A stretch of DNA of 64,000 nucleotides from Bacillus pumilus (GCF_009937765.1 NZ_CP047089.1:3036272-3100271); one strand, 5' to 3'. Counted from the stretch's first letter, positions 1 through 8,890 are shown. The notes: a model not told the origin generated them from the sequence alone. Numbers and translations: made by a program.

Positions 1-360
1 ATCCTCCCGCTTTTATCTAAGGAAGAACGCACCTCATACATGGCGCAATTTACAGCAGAATGTACGCATGAGGACTTTCAGCAAATGCTAAGCACAATGA
101 AAGAGGAACAAACCCATTATGGAATGATGCCGCTCCTTGTCATTTCATCAGGTAAGAACCGGTTGTTTCATCCAGCGCACGAGGCTTGGCTCAGACTTCA
201 TAAACGGATGCTGTCTTTGTCATCCCAAAGTGGATGGATTCAAGCGCAGAACAGCTCGCACTATATTCATCATGATGAACCGCATATTGTACAGCTTGCA
301 ATCTATGATGTATGGTGCGCAGCCAAACAACCTGTTTCCTATTATCAAACAGCCAATTAA
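1..360 (+). CDS. alpha/beta hydrolase, C-terminal part (gene starts before the window)
   Basis: The reading frame is open from base 1, so the start lies outside the window; about 119 residues are visible. The segment PLLVISSG is the typical strand-6 region of alpha/beta hydrolases. The motif SSHYIHHDEP matches the family pattern GHxIxxDxP, whose first His is the catalytic histidine. The nucleophile elbow and acid are not in view. In B. subtilis the neighbour at this position, beside rnz, is the alpha/beta hydrolase yqjL, so this is probably its counterpart, but the fragment is too short to be sure. The substrate cannot be predicted. The gene ends at a bidirectional terminator shared with the convergent aminotransferase gene. 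Confidence 0.75.
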   Translation: MLPLLSKEERTSYMAQFTAECTHEDFQQMLSTMKEEQTHYGMMPLLVISSGKNRLFHPAHEAWLRLHKRMLSLSSQSGWIQAQNSSHYIHHDEPHIVQLAIYDVWCAAKQPVSYYQTAN

Positions 361-369
361 AAACAAAAA

Positions 370-403
370 CTCCTTGACTAGTGACGCGTCAAGGAGTTTT
401 TTT
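370..403. terminator. bidirectional intrinsic terminator
   Basis: A 9-bp stem, CTCCTTGAC (370-378) with GTCAAGGAG (388-396), is followed by seven T on the plus strand and preceded by an A-rich stretch that gives a T-rich tract on the minus strand. It serves the convergent hydrolase and aminotransferase genes. Confidence 0.9.
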
Positions 404-405
404 CT

Positions 406-1713
406 TTATACCGTTGGAGCTGACTGGCTTTTTTTAGACAGCAGCTTTTCAATGCTGACAAGCTGAACACATAAAGTAAAGATGTCAATCGCTTGCTCTA
501 GTTCTTCAAGTGATGGGAACGTTGGTGCAATGCGAATGTTACGATCAAGCGGGTCTTTTCCATAAGGATAAGTCGCGCCTGCACCTGTCATGGTCACACC
601 TGCTTCTTTTGCCTTTTGCACAACAGCTTTTGCACAATGATCGAGCGTATTTAAACTAATAAAATATCCGCCATTTGGCTTGTGCCATTCTGCAATGTCT
701 TTTCCGCCAAGTGTTTCATCAAGAATGGAAAGAACTAGGTCAAACTTTGGCTTAATGATCGCTGCATGTTTTCTCATATGTTCCTTCAAGCCTTCTGGAG
801 TCTTAAAGAAACGAAGGTGTCTTAATTGATTGATTTTGTCTGGTCCGATCGTTTGAATTGATAATTGTTTTTGAGTGAAGCTTACATTATCCGGGCTAGA
901 TGCCATGAGTGCAATACCCGAGCCTGGGAATGTAATTTTAGAAGTAGACGCAAACATAAACACACGATGAGGGTGCCCTGCTTCCTCTACTGCTTGAAAA
1001 ATATCTTTTAACGTATCAGGCGTATCAGTTAAGTGATGGACTGCGTATGCATCATCCCAAAAAATGCGGAAGTCGTCTGCTTTTGTTTTCATTGAAGCAA
1101 GGCGATCAACCACCTCATCTGAATACGTAATGCCATCTGGGTTGCTATATTTTGGTACACACCAAATACCTTTAATCGCTTCATCCTCTGCAACCAATTT
1201 TTCGACCTGATCCATATCAGGTCCATCAGCTTTCATATCTACCGTGATCATCTCTATGTTAAATAGCTCACAAATGGAAAAGTGACGGTCATATCCTGGG
1301 CTTGGTGCAAGGAATTTTACCTTTGGCAGCTTTCCCCAAGGTGTTTTGCTATCATATACGCCGTGGGTCATGGCACGGGCAATGGTATCGTGCATCATAT
1401 TCAGGCTGGAATTACCGCCGATGATGATTTGTTCTGGCTTTAGATTGAGCACATCTGCAAAAAATGTCTTCGTTTCAGAAAGCCCTGTCAAACCGCCATA
1501 GTTACGCACATCTGTGCCATCTTCAGCCATCATCGCATCCTTTGATGTGACAACATCGAGCATGCCCATAGACAAATCGAGCTGTTTTGGTGAAGGTTTT
1601 CCTCTAGACATGTCTAAGTGTAAGTTTTTACTTTTATACGTTTCGTACTCTTCTTGTAGTGCTGCATATAGGTCATTTAATTCTGCTTCACTTAACGCTG
1701 TAAAACCGCTCAT
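406..1713 (-). CDS. aspartate aminotransferase, subgroup Ic (PLP-dependent)
   Basis: A 435-residue protein resembling the Corynebacterium-type aspartate aminotransferase family (Pfam Asp_aminotransf), a fold-type I PLP enzyme distinct from the classical aspB type. Visible landmarks are the N-terminal MSRGKPSP segment, GGNSSLNMMHD, the substrate/PLP segment KYSNPDG, the Asp/Tyr segment FWDDAYAVHHL, and the PLP-lysine segment FASTSKITFPGSG, in which the Lys should form the Schiff base. The expected reaction is aspartate plus 2-oxoglutarate to oxaloacetate plus glutamate. B. subtilis has, as far as I recall, no such gene at this position between yqjL and rnz, so it is an accessory gene here. It ends at a shared terminator and is apparently transcribed alone. 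Confidence 0.85.
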   Translation of the reverse strand: MSGFTALSEAELNDLYAALQEEYETYKSKNLHLDMSRGKPSPKQLDLSMGMLDVVTSKDAMMAEDGTDVRNYGGLTGLSETKTFFADVLNLKPEQIIIGGNSSLNMMHDTIARAMTHGVYDSKTPWGKLPKVKFLAPSPGYDRHFSICELFNIEMITVDMKADGPDMDQVEKLVAEDEAIKGIWCVPKYSNPDGITYSDEVVDRLASMKTKADDFRIFWDDAYAVHHLTDTPDTLKDIFQAVEEAGHPHRVFMFASTSKITFPGSGIALMASSPDNVSFTQKQLSIQTIGPDKINQLRHLRFFKTPEGLKEHMRKHAAIIKPKFDLVLSILDETLGGKDIAEWHKPNGGYFISLNTLDHCAKAVVQKAKEAGVTMTGAGATYPYGKDPLDRNIRIAPTFPSLEELEQAIDIFTLCVQLVSIEKLLSKKSQSAPTV

Positions 1714-1852
1714 CTTTGATTGTGCCTCCCGTATTCTTCATAGTTTCATTCGTCATTTGTTTTTTCTTCACCATTTTACCACTACCTGAAAAAGAGAGTC
1801 ATTATAAATATCAAAAAAATCGCACAACTTTTTTTGACGATTCATCCAATTT

Positions 1853-2782
1853 TTACAGGGTGCGGTCAATTGAAAAAGAAGAGAAATCCTGCGCAGCTTC
1901 TGTCAGCGGGAATATATCGCGGGCTTCTTTCAATAATTGGTTTAGTGCCTCTTCTCCTTGATAACGTGCACTAATATGGGTCAAAATTAATCTTTTTGCG
2001 CCTGCTTCCTGCGCTGTTTTCGCTGCTTGTTCTGTCGTGCTGTGATAATAATTGTAGGCTAGATCAGCATCTTCTTTACCGAATGTTGCTTCATGGACTA
2101 ACACATCCGCATTCTTGGCAAGCCTTGTTATATTCTCGCATAAACGGGTATCTCCTGAAAATGCAACGATTCTCCCTTTTTTAGGGGGTTCCAAATAATC
2201 GGTTCCATCAATGATTCTTCCATCTTCGAGCGTCACGGTATCCCCATTTTTTAACTTCTGATACAAAGGTCCAGGTTTTACACCGATTTCTTTTAGGTCT
2301 TCGGCTTTTAATGCACCAGGTACATCTTTTTCGACTACCCGATAGCCGTAAGCTGGAATACCGTGAGATACTCGTCTTGCTTCTACTTGAAAGGTATCAT
2401 CTTCAAATACGACCCCTTCATCTATCTCTATGATATGCAGCGGATATGTCAAATGCGTTTGTGTAGCTGAAAGTGTTGCGTTCACAAACGCTTTGATGCC
2501 CTTAGGTCCATAGATTGTTAGTTCATCCTCCCCGCCTTGAAAGGATCTGCTGCCAAGCAGTCCTGGGAGACCGTATACATGATCACCATGCATATGAGTG
2601 ATAAAAATTTTCTCAATCTTTCTCGGTTTAATCGTTGTATGTAATATTTGATGCTGCGTCGCTTCTCCGCAATCAAAAAGCCAGACTGCTTTTCTTTCTT
2701 CTAAAAGCTTTAGCGCAGTGCAAGTGACGTTTCTAGTTTTCGCAGGAATGCCTGCACCAGTTCCTAAAAAGAGCAGTTCCAT
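1853..2782 (-). CDS. rnz: ribonuclease Z
   Basis: A 309-residue metallo-beta-lactamase-fold endonuclease that matures tRNA 3' ends lacking an encoded CCA. The zinc motif HxHxDH is seen as THMHGDH near residue 63-69, after the N-terminal [15 protein letters not shown] segment characteristic of RNase Z. A further metal ligand region is FSGDTR, and the C-terminal ILTHISARY carries the last His. The length matches B. subtilis Rnz (yqjK). It is divergent from zwf, the conserved arrangement in Bacillus. An AGGAGG-like site lies just upstream of the ATG at 2782. Confidence 0.95.
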   Translation of the reverse strand: MELLFLGTGAGIPAKTRNVTCTALKLLEERKAVWLFDCGEATQHQILHTTIKPRKIEKIFITHMHGDHVYGLPGLLGSRSFQGGEDELTIYGPKGIKAFVNATLSATQTHLTYPLHIIEIDEGVVFEDDTFQVEARRVSHGIPAYGYRVVEKDVPGALKAEDLKEIGVKPGPLYQKLKNGDTVTLEDGRIIDGTDYLEPPKKGRIVAFSGDTRLCENITRLAKNADVLVHEATFGKEDADLAYNYYHSTTEQAAKTAQEAGAKRLILTHISARYQGEEALNQLLKEARDIFPLTEAAQDFSSFSIDRTL

Positions 2783-2910
2783 TACTTTTCCTCCTAAAGC
2801 CGGTATACAATATCTTCATTCATATAGAATACATGAAGACAGGGTAAATGTGAATTCAGCGGAATTTTTGAAAAAAGTCAAACGAGAGCAGAAAAAGTCG
2901 AATCAAATGT

Positions 2911-2959
2911 TTGCTTTACGAACAATGAACCTTTAAAATAAAGAAAATGTACATACATT
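2911..2959 (+). promoter_or_regulatory. candidate zwf promoter with palindrome at the start point
   Basis: A possible sigma-A promoter: -35 TTGCTT (2911-2916), 17-bp spacer, -10 TAAAAT (2934-2939). A palindrome, AATGTA-CA-TACATT (2946-2959), sits where transcription should start and could be an operator. Seen in sequence only; the regulator is unknown. Confidence 0.45.
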
Positions 2960-3003
2960 CTCGGTTTTTACAACAATGCTACGAATAAAGTGAGGTACTT
3001 TTC

Positions 3004-4479
3004 GTGAATACAGAAACTAACAATCCAAAAGCAGTCATTGTCATTTTTGGCGCAACAGGAGATCTTGCCAAACGCAAGCTCTACCCTTCTATACATAGAC
3101 TTTATCATAGCGGAAAACTTGGCGATCAATTCGCCGTGGTCGGTGTTGGACGCCGTCCGTGGTCTCATGAGGACCTACGAGCTGTGGTGAAAGAATCTGT
3201 TTCTTCTGATGATGCAGAAGCGAAAATAGAGGAATTCAGTTCACATTTTTATTATCACGATTTTGACGTATCTAACCCTGCTTCCTATCAATCGCTTAAC
3301 ACACTTCTAGCAGGCCTTGAAGATACGTACAGTATCCCAAACAACCGGATGTTCTATTTAGCGATGGCACCGGAATTCTTCGGAACGATTGCAAAGTTCC
3401 TAAAAAGTGAAGGCGTATCAAAAACAACTGGCTGGTCAAGACTTGTCATTGAAAAACCATTTGGCCATGACTTGCCAAGTGCGAAAAAGTTAAATGAAGA
3501 AATTCGGGATGCATTCTCTGAAGATCAAATTTATCGTATTGACCACTACCTTGGTAAACAAATGGTGCAAAACATTGAGGTCATCCGTTTTGCAAATGCC
3601 ATCTTTGAACCACTTTGGACAAACCGATATATCTCAAACATTCAAATTACATCTAGTGAATCATTAGGGGTTGAAGACCGGGCCCGCTATTACGAAAGTT
3701 CAGGTGCACTAAGAGATATGGTTCAAAACCATATGCTTCAAATGGTTGCACTTTTAGCAATGGAGCCGCCAATTAAGCTGAATACCGAGGAAATCCGCAG
3801 TGAAAAACGGAAAGCATTACGCGCTCTTCGTCCTTTCTCAAAAGATGAGGTTGATCAATTCTTTGTCCGCGGACAGTATGATGCTGGTACGGTTGATGGC
3901 GGTATGGTTCCTTCCTATCTTGAAGAGCAAAATGTTGACCCGAACTCAAATACGGAAACATTCGTTGCCGGGAAGCTGCTCATTGATAACTTTAGATGGG
4001 CAGGCGTACCATTTTACATTCGTACTGGAAAACGTTTAGAAAAGAAATCTACTCAGATTGTTGTTCAATTTAAAGACATTCCAATGAACTTGTACTATGG
4101 GAACGGAAATTCCATGCATCCGAACTTACTCGTCATTCATATTCAGCCAGATGAAGGTATTACCCTTCACCTGAACGCGCGTAAGCTTGATGGCGGTACA
4201 TTTGCAAAGCCGATTAAGCTCGACTACCAAACAAACTATAACGACATCATGAATACACCAGAAGCCTATGAAAAGCTGATTCATGACTGTTTGCTAGGCG
4301 ATGCTACGAACTTTGCTCACTGGGATGAAGTGGCGCTTTCTTGGAACTTTGTAGATCCAATTTCTGAGCAATGGGCAGAAAACAAAACATTAAAACCAAA
4401 TTATCCTGCTGGTTCTATGGGACCGAAAGAAGCCGATCAGCTTCTAGAAAAAGATGGGTATCATTGGTGGAATATATAA
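3004..4479 (+). CDS. zwf: glucose-6-phosphate 1-dehydrogenase
   Basis: A 491-residue enzyme catalysing NADP-dependent oxidation of glucose 6-phosphate to 6-phosphogluconolactone, the first step of the oxidative pentose phosphate pathway. The N-terminal nucleotide-binding motif is FGATGDLAKRKL. The signature RIDHYLGK with its catalytic His is around residues 177-184, and EKPFGHDL and NRYISNIQI are family landmarks. It is very close to B. subtilis Zwf (yqjJ) along its length. The start is a GTG at 3004 preceded by an AGTGAGGT ribosome site; no better start is in frame. Its pathway partner gndA is in the same window on the opposite strand, separated here by about 6 kb of accessory sugar genes. 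Confidence 0.96.
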   Translation: MNTETNNPKAVIVIFGATGDLAKRKLYPSIHRLYHSGKLGDQFAVVGVGRRPWSHEDLRAVVKESVSSDDAEAKIEEFSSHFYYHDFDVSNPASYQSLNTLLAGLEDTYSIPNNRMFYLAMAPEFFGTIAKFLKSEGVSKTTGWSRLVIEKPFGHDLPSAKKLNEEIRDAFSEDQIYRIDHYLGKQMVQNIEVIRFANAIFEPLWTNRYISNIQITSSESLGVEDRARYYESSGALRDMVQNHMLQMVALLAMEPPIKLNTEEIRSEKRKALRALRPFSKDEVDQFFVRGQYDAGTVDGGMVPSYLEEQNVDPNSNTETFVAGKLLIDNFRWAGVPFYIRTGKRLEKKSTQIVVQFKDIPMNLYYGNGNSMHPNLLVIHIQPDEGITLHLNARKLDGGTFAKPIKLDYQTNYNDIMNTPEAYEKLIHDCLLGDATNFAHWDEVALSWNFVDPISEQWAENKTLKPNYPAGSMGPKEADQLLEKDGYHWWNI

Positions 4480-4490
4480 AATGATATAAA

Positions 4491-4527
4491 AAAGAGCAGT
4501 CTCCCTTGGGGGTTCTGCTCTTTTTTT
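4491..4527. terminator. bidirectional terminator between zwf and gmuR
   Basis: A 9-bp stem, AAAGAGCAG (4491-4499) with CTGCTCTTT (4515-4523), with A and T tracts on both sides. It serves the convergent zwf and gmuR genes. Confidence 0.9.
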
Positions 4528-5248
4528 AACGTCCTGTTTTCGTAATTTCGACCGTTGAAAAGTCGAACTTATCATAGCGATGATGGCTAAAGGAGTACTC
4601 AAACGGCCGCCCTGTGTTTAAATAAGCAACCTGCTCGACTTCTAGCACAGGGTCCGTTGGGTCACAGCCTAAATATTGCTGATCCAGCTCATCTGATTTA
4701 GCCGCTCTAATTTTTTTATGTGCTCCTGCCACTTTTAAATTCAAATCATTTGATATGTAACCATAGATTGATCCCAATAGAACCTCTTCATCTATCCCCT
4801 TAATGAGATTGACGGGCATAAACGTTTTTTCTAACACATATGGCTCCTCGTCCACAAGACGGAGACGGATGATGTCATAAATGGGTGTGGTGGGGTCTAT
4901 GGATAGGTGGGCTGCCACCTCTTTGCTTGGAAAATGGACATCAAAGTGAATGATTTGAGTCGTGACGTTTTTATCCGCCATGACTTTTGTAAATCCTTTA
5001 TTTTCATGTCCTGACACATTAATAGCCACTTGATTGAGCGCTGCCTTCACAATAAATGTACCGTGTCCTCTTTTTCTAAAGAGCAGACCTTCTGCTACGA
5101 GAAGATCGAGCGCACGCTTCATCGTCATTCGGCTGCATTGAAATTCAGCGGCAAGCGAGTTTTCATCTGGAATGGGTTGATCTTCTGGATAATATGCTGT
5201 TCCTATTCGTTTTCTGATTTCTTCTGAAATGAGTTCATACTTTTTCAT
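4526..5248 (-). CDS. gmuR: GntR/HutC-family transcriptional regulator of the gmu locus
   Basis: A GntR-type regulator with an N-terminal winged helix (EEIRKRIGTAYY, then SRMTMKRALDLLVAEGLLFRK and GHGTFI) and a C-terminal UTRA effector domain of the HutC subfamily (LRLVDEEPYVLEKTFMP, YSFSHHRYDKF). It lies directly downstream of gmuB-gmuA-gmuC-gmuD, the order of the B. subtilis glucomannan operon, where GmuR represses the operon until a phosphorylated sugar is present. I chose the ATG at 5248, which gives 240 residues, near the known GmuR length, and has a GGTGGTG site. An upstream in-frame ATG at 5278 with a good AGAGG site would add ten residues. A terminator separates it from gmuD, so it probably has its own promoter. 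Confidence 0.82.
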   Translation of the reverse strand: MKKYELISEEIRKRIGTAYYPEDQPIPDENSLAAEFQCSRMTMKRALDLLVAEGLLFRKRGHGTFIVKAALNQVAINVSGHENKGFTKVMADKNVTTQIIHFDVHFPSKEVAAHLSIDPTTPIYDIIRLRLVDEEPYVLEKTFMPVNLIKGIDEEVLLGSIYGYISNDLNLKVAGAHKKIRAAKSDELDQQYLGCDPTDPVLEVEQVAYLNTGRPFEYSFSHHRYDKFDFSTVEITKTGR

Positions 5249-5360
5249 CTCACACCACCAACTGACTTGTTTTTTCATAGCTTCCTCTCATTCTACACTA
5301 AGCCTAGTGAGCTTAAAAGGTACCAGCCACTTTTGTTTCATCCACTTACCGTCACATAAG

Positions 5361-5396
5361 AAAAATACTTGCCCTTTTCAAGGAAAGAGCAAGTAT
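5361..5396 (-). terminator. terminator after gmuD
   Basis: On the minus strand, the stem ATACTTGC/GCAAGTAT (5389-5396 with 5365-5372) is followed by a T-rich tract. It separates the gmuBACD unit from gmuR. Confidence 0.85.
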
Positions 5397-5401
5397 CTTA
5401 A

Positions 5402-6808
5402 TTAAAAACCGTTATTTTCTGATACCGATTGAAACCAGTATCCGCTTTTCTTAATGGTACGTTTTCCGTCTTCTTGAAGGTCAACTGAGACAAATCCATA
5501 GCGATTTTTATAAGCATTCGACCATGACCAGTTATCCATAAACGTCCACAGATGATAACCTTTTACATTGCTTCCTTCTTTGATGGCTTGATGAACCCAT
5601 TTAAGATGCTCAGCAATAAAATCAATGCGGTAATCGTCATGAATCATTCCTTCTTCATCCTTAAACCGCTCTTCTCCTTCGACACCCATTCCATTTTCAG
5701 AAATAAAGCATTCAATATTATCATAGTCTGTTTGGACTTTTTTCAATATATCATAAATGCCTTTTTCATAGATTTCCCAGCCGCGATACACATTCATTTT
5801 TCTTCCCGGCATGTCAAATGCATCAAAATAATGATTTGGCATAAATGGTGCATTTGGATGCGGCATATGCTCTTTCGCTTTCACTCTTCTTGGCTGATAA
5901 TAGTTGATTCCAAGGAGGTCGACGGTATTCTCTTGAATGAGCTCAAGATCCCCTTCTTGCATACTTGGCATAAAGCCTTCCTTCTTTAAGACCTCTACTA
6001 GTTTTTCTGGGAAATGTCCCTTCACCGCAGGATCTAGGAAGGACCGGTTAAAGAAAGCATCCGCCATCTCAGCTGCTTCTACGTCGCGCGGATTCTGGCT
6101 CCTCGGATAAGATGGGGTAAGATTGAGGATGATGCCAATCTTACCGTCTTGCTTCAGCTTTTTATAAGCCGCTATCGCCTTCGCATTTGATAAAAGTTCA
6201 TGATAACCGACCTGTACAGCCTTTTGGAAATCGACTTCGTTCGGATAATGAAAGCTATACATATATCCGCCCTCTACAGGAACGATCGGTTCATTATGAG
6301 TAAACCATTTTTTCACCCGGTCGCCAAATAATTGAAAGCACAATTCCGCATAGCTCACATAATCATCTACCACCTGTCTATTGACCCAGCCGCCTTTTTC
6401 CTGCAGCGCCATCGGCATATCGAAATGGTACAGGTTCACAAACGGTTCAATATCATGTGCAATCAGTTCATTGATCACATCATTGTAAAAAGATACTGCT
6501 TCTTCATTTACCGCACCTGTCCCTTCAGGTAAGAGACGTGACCATGAAATGGACAATCGGAATGAATTGTGCCCAATTTCTTTCATCAAACGAATATCCT
6601 CTTTATATTTTCTGTAAAATTGGGATGTCACGTTCGGTCCTACGCCATCAAAAAAACGAGTCGGCTCTTGCTCAAACCAATGATCCCAAATATTCGGCCC
6701 TTTTCCGTCACCAGGGACGCTACCTTCTGTTTGCGTAGCAGAGGCAGAAGATCCCCACCAGAAACCTTCTGGAAATGTATATGATTGTTTGTTATTTTCC
6801 ATCGACAT
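5402..6808 (-). CDS. gmuD: 6-phospho-beta-glucosidase, glycoside hydrolase family 1
   Basis: A GH1 enzyme that hydrolyses phosphorylated beta-glucosides or related disaccharides delivered by the PTS. The acid/base motif HNEP is at about residue 173 and the nucleophile motif SENG lies in CFISENGMG. The N-terminal signature FWWGSSASATQTEG is family-typical. The last gene of the gmuBACD unit, it overlaps the end of gmuC by 17 bases, indicating translational coupling. The start chosen is the ATG at 6808, nine bases after a GGAG site; ATG 6802 or an upstream GTG are alternatives. By position it matches B. subtilis GmuD. Substrate preference (cello-, gluco- or manno-oligosaccharides) cannot be read from the sequence. 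Confidence 0.88.
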   Translation of the reverse strand: MSMENNKQSYTFPEGFWWGSSASATQTEGSVPGDGKGPNIWDHWFEQEPTRFFDGVGPNVTSQFYRKYKEDIRLMKEIGHNSFRLSISWSRLLPEGTGAVNEEAVSFYNDVINELIAHDIEPFVNLYHFDMPMALQEKGGWVNRQVVDDYVSYAELCFQLFGDRVKKWFTHNEPIVPVEGGYMYSFHYPNEVDFQKAVQVGYHELLSNAKAIAAYKKLKQDGKIGIILNLTPSYPRSQNPRDVEAAEMADAFFNRSFLDPAVKGHFPEKLVEVLKKEGFMPSMQEGDLELIQENTVDLLGINYYQPRRVKAKEHMPHPNAPFMPNHYFDAFDMPGRKMNVYRGWEIYEKGIYDILKKVQTDYDNIECFISENGMGVEGEERFKDEEGMIHDDYRIDFIAEHLKWVHQAIKEGSNVKGYHLWTFMDNWSWSNAYKNRYGFVSVDLQEDGKRTIKKSGYWFQSVSENNGF

Positions 6809-8138
6809 GTATTGAGTCTCCTTCACCTTTGATGTTGGTTGTCTTTGTTTTTTCCGTTGTGGTTATTTTTTCATTTTTCACATTCATACGGTCAATAAAC
6901 TTCAGGAATGGGAACCAAATAACAAACACGATCATCAGGTTAAACAGCTGAAGCAGACCACCCGCTAGTGAATTGGTTGCCATTATTCCACTTATAAAGA
7001 TCGGCACTGTCCAAGGAATATTTACGCCCGTCGGCGGCGGTACAATGCCTGATGCCATCGCAAAATAAGAAATACATGTAATAACCATGGGTGCCAAAAT
7101 CCATGGAATGAGAATAAGCGGGTTCATGACAATCGGTAAACCGAAAATAATCGGTTCATTGACGTTAAATAATCCTGGTCCTAAGCCAAGCTTTGCTACT
7201 TGTTTTAATTGCTTACTTTTCAGGAAAATTAAAATCGTAAACACAACGGCTAGCGTCATACCGGTTCCGCCCATACCAACCGTATAAATTTCGATAAACT
7301 GCTTACTGATGATATTCGGAACCTCACCCGTTTTTGTATAGCTTTCAAGGTTTTGAATGGACAACGTATTCCAAATGGGGTCCATGACAGAGTTGATAAT
7401 AATTTGTCCGTGAAGCCCAAAGAACCAAAGAATTTGTATAAAGAAAACAGCGATTAAGGTCGGAATGATACCGCTTCCAAGACCGACAAGCGGTGCCTGA
7501 ATCGCATGATAAATCAGGTCATGCATATTTGTTTTGAAGCCTTGTGTAATGATGATATTGATCAGTAAAAAGGTTGTGAGTGTCAAAGTAGCCGGGATGA
7601 GTGCAGCAAAAGACTTTGAAACAGCTGGCGGAACTCCTTGCGGCATATTGATGACAAATTTCTTTTGGACAAAATAACGATAAATTTCAGCAGACAAAAA
7701 GCCTGTGATCATTCCAAGGAACATCCCCTTTGCTCCTAAACGATCGACTGGAATTACGCCTGCAATAGATGCACCACCTTCTTGTTCTAGCAAAAATGGT
7801 GTCAGAAGTAGGAAAGAGGCTAATGCAATCACGCCGCCAAATACAGCTTCCACATCATAGCTTTTCGATAAATAGTAGCCAATCCCAAATACAACAAACA
7901 CACTCATAATGCTGATGGTCGCACTTGGCGCGATATTCAGTGCAGACTGGACGCCTTCCAGTGCGGTTTGACTCATGATTTTATCTAAAAATGGCAAATT
8001 CATTAGCACAACCATAATGGAACCAAAAATAGTAAGCGGGAATGCAAGCATAAAGGCATCCCGTAATACACCTAAATAGCGGTTGTTGTTCAGTCTTCCA
8101 GCAATCGGAACCAAAATAGCACTTATTTTATCAAACAT
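6792..8138 (-). CDS. gmuC: PTS permease EIIC, lactose/cellobiose family
   Basis: The membrane transporter subunit of a lactose/cellobiose-family phosphotransferase system, about 448 residues with some ten hydrophobic segments. Recognisable segments are FNVNEPIIFGLPIVMNP (the conserved NEPIIFG region) and GLHGQIIIN. It imports beta-linked di- or oligosaccharides while they are phosphorylated by the EIIB partner. The start at 8138 (protein beginning MFDKISAILV) follows an AGGGGGG site; an in-frame start further upstream would run into gmuA and has no ribosome site. It lies between gmuA and gmuD, as in the B. subtilis gmu operon. Confidence 0.88.
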   Translation of the reverse strand: MFDKISAILVPIAGRLNNNRYLGVLRDAFMLAFPLTIFGSIMVVLMNLPFLDKIMSQTALEGVQSALNIAPSATISIMSVFVVFGIGYYLSKSYDVEAVFGGVIALASFLLLTPFLLEQEGGASIAGVIPVDRLGAKGMFLGMITGFLSAEIYRYFVQKKFVINMPQGVPPAVSKSFAALIPATLTLTTFLLINIIITQGFKTNMHDLIYHAIQAPLVGLGSGIIPTLIAVFFIQILWFFGLHGQIIINSVMDPIWNTLSIQNLESYTKTGEVPNIISKQFIEIYTVGMGGTGMTLAVVFTILIFLKSKQLKQVAKLGLGPGLFNVNEPIIFGLPIVMNPLILIPWILAPMVITCISYFAMASGIVPPPTGVNIPWTVPIFISGIMATNSLAGGLLQLFNLMIVFVIWFPFLKFIDRMNVKNEKITTTEKTKTTNIKGEGDSIHVDGK

Positions 8139-8163
8139 TGGTTTCCCCCCTTGTTTACACCCT

Positions 8164-8496
8164 TTATTGTTTAAGCGATTGGAAAATCGGTAGAAGCTCT
8201 CCCACAAGCTCCTTGATCGTCATAGTCGACATTAAGTGGTCTTCTGCGTGCATGAGCAATAAGGAGAAAGGTGTTTTCTCCCCGCCTGCCTCTTGCTGTA
8301 CGAGTTGAAAATGGATGCCATGTGCATGACGTAAATCTTCTTCTGCTTCTTTCATTAGACCAAATGCCTCATCTTCTTGACCTTCTCGAAATTGTTTAAG
8401 AGATTGAAGCAATTTGCTGCGGGCATTTCCGCTGTGTAAAATCAATTGAAAACTGACTTGTTCCTCCGTGAGTCCTTCGAGTGTTTTCTTTTCCAT
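8164..8496 (-). CDS. gmuA: PTS EIIA component, lactose/cellobiose family
   Basis: A 110-residue helical phosphocarrier. The phosphorylation site is His83 in LLMHAEDHLM, matching the family motif HxxDH in which the first His is phosphorylated by HPr. The length equals B. subtilis GmuA. It starts three bases after the end of gmuB and is followed by gmuC, in one transcription unit. Confidence 0.9.
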   Translation of the reverse strand: MEKKTLEGLTEEQVSFQLILHSGNARSKLLQSLKQFREGQEDEAFGLMKEAEEDLRHAHGIHFQLVQQEAGGEKTPFSLLLMHAEDHLMSTMTIKELVGELLPIFQSLKQ

Positions 8497-8499
8497 TCT

Positions 8500-8811
8500 T
8501 TACGATTCCTCCATCAATGAAACAGCTTGTTCATACGCTTTTTGTCCATCGGCAAGCCCGTACGCCTGCATATCGATGACCTCCACTGCAATCCCGTATT
8601 TTGTTGCTTCTTTTTGAAGATCCCCTTTTAAAAAGCTCATTTGCGGTCCAATTAACACAACATCCGCATTCGCCATTTCTTTTCTCGCTTGATCTTGCCC
8701 AACTGCCCAAATGTCTGCCTCGTCCCCTATAGAGTCGGCATGAGCCTTCATCTTTGTAACTAGTAAACTTGTAGACATTCCTGAACTGCATGCTAATAAA
8801 ATACGTTTCAT
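8500..8811 (-). CDS. gmuB: PTS EIIB component, lactose/cellobiose family
   Basis: The EIIB subunit, with its phosphorylated Cys in LLACSSGMSTS close to the N-terminus. With the ATG at 8811 (GGGGTGAG site upstream) it has 103 residues, the length I recall for B. subtilis GmuB. It is the first gene of gmuBACD, downstream of a promoter carrying both a palindromic operator candidate and a catabolite-repression site. B. subtilis gmuE, gmuF and gmuG (fructokinase, isomerase, mannanase) are not present after gmuR here, so this is a shortened locus. Confidence 0.88.
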   Translation of the reverse strand: MKRILLACSSGMSTSLLVTKMKAHADSIGDEADIWAVGQDQARKEMANADVVLIGPQMSFLKGDLQKEATKYGIAVEVIDMQAYGLADGQKAYEQAVSLMEES

Positions 8812-8833
8812 TTCTCTCACCCCATTGTTGTAA

Positions 8834-8847
8834 TAAAAGCGCTTCCA
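8834..8847. promoter_or_regulatory. cre site (CcpA) at the gmu start point
   Basis: TAAAAGCGCTTCCA matches the catabolite responsive element consensus TGWAAGCGYTWNCW with one mismatch. It lies just downstream of the predicted -10 of the gmu promoter, a position where CcpA would repress transcription when glucose is available. Confidence 0.7.
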
Positions 8848-8853
8848 GTTAAT

Positions 8854-8881
8854 ATTATATATTTTTATTTCTAAATGTCTA
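8854..8881 (-). promoter_or_regulatory. gmuB promoter
   Basis: On the minus strand: -35 TAGACA (8876-8881), 16-bp spacer, -10 TATAAT (8854-8859). The -35 box lies inside the palindrome at 8871-8890, so a repressor bound there would block polymerase. Confidence 0.7.
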
Positions 8882-8890
8882 GACATTTAG
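8871..8890. promoter_or_regulatory. 20-bp perfect palindrome, candidate GmuR operator
   Basis: A perfect palindrome with arms CTAAATGTCT and AGACATTTAG. The core GTCTAGAC resembles operators of HutC-type GntR regulators. It overlaps the gmuB -35 box. The GmuR assignment is an inference from position. Confidence 0.7.
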
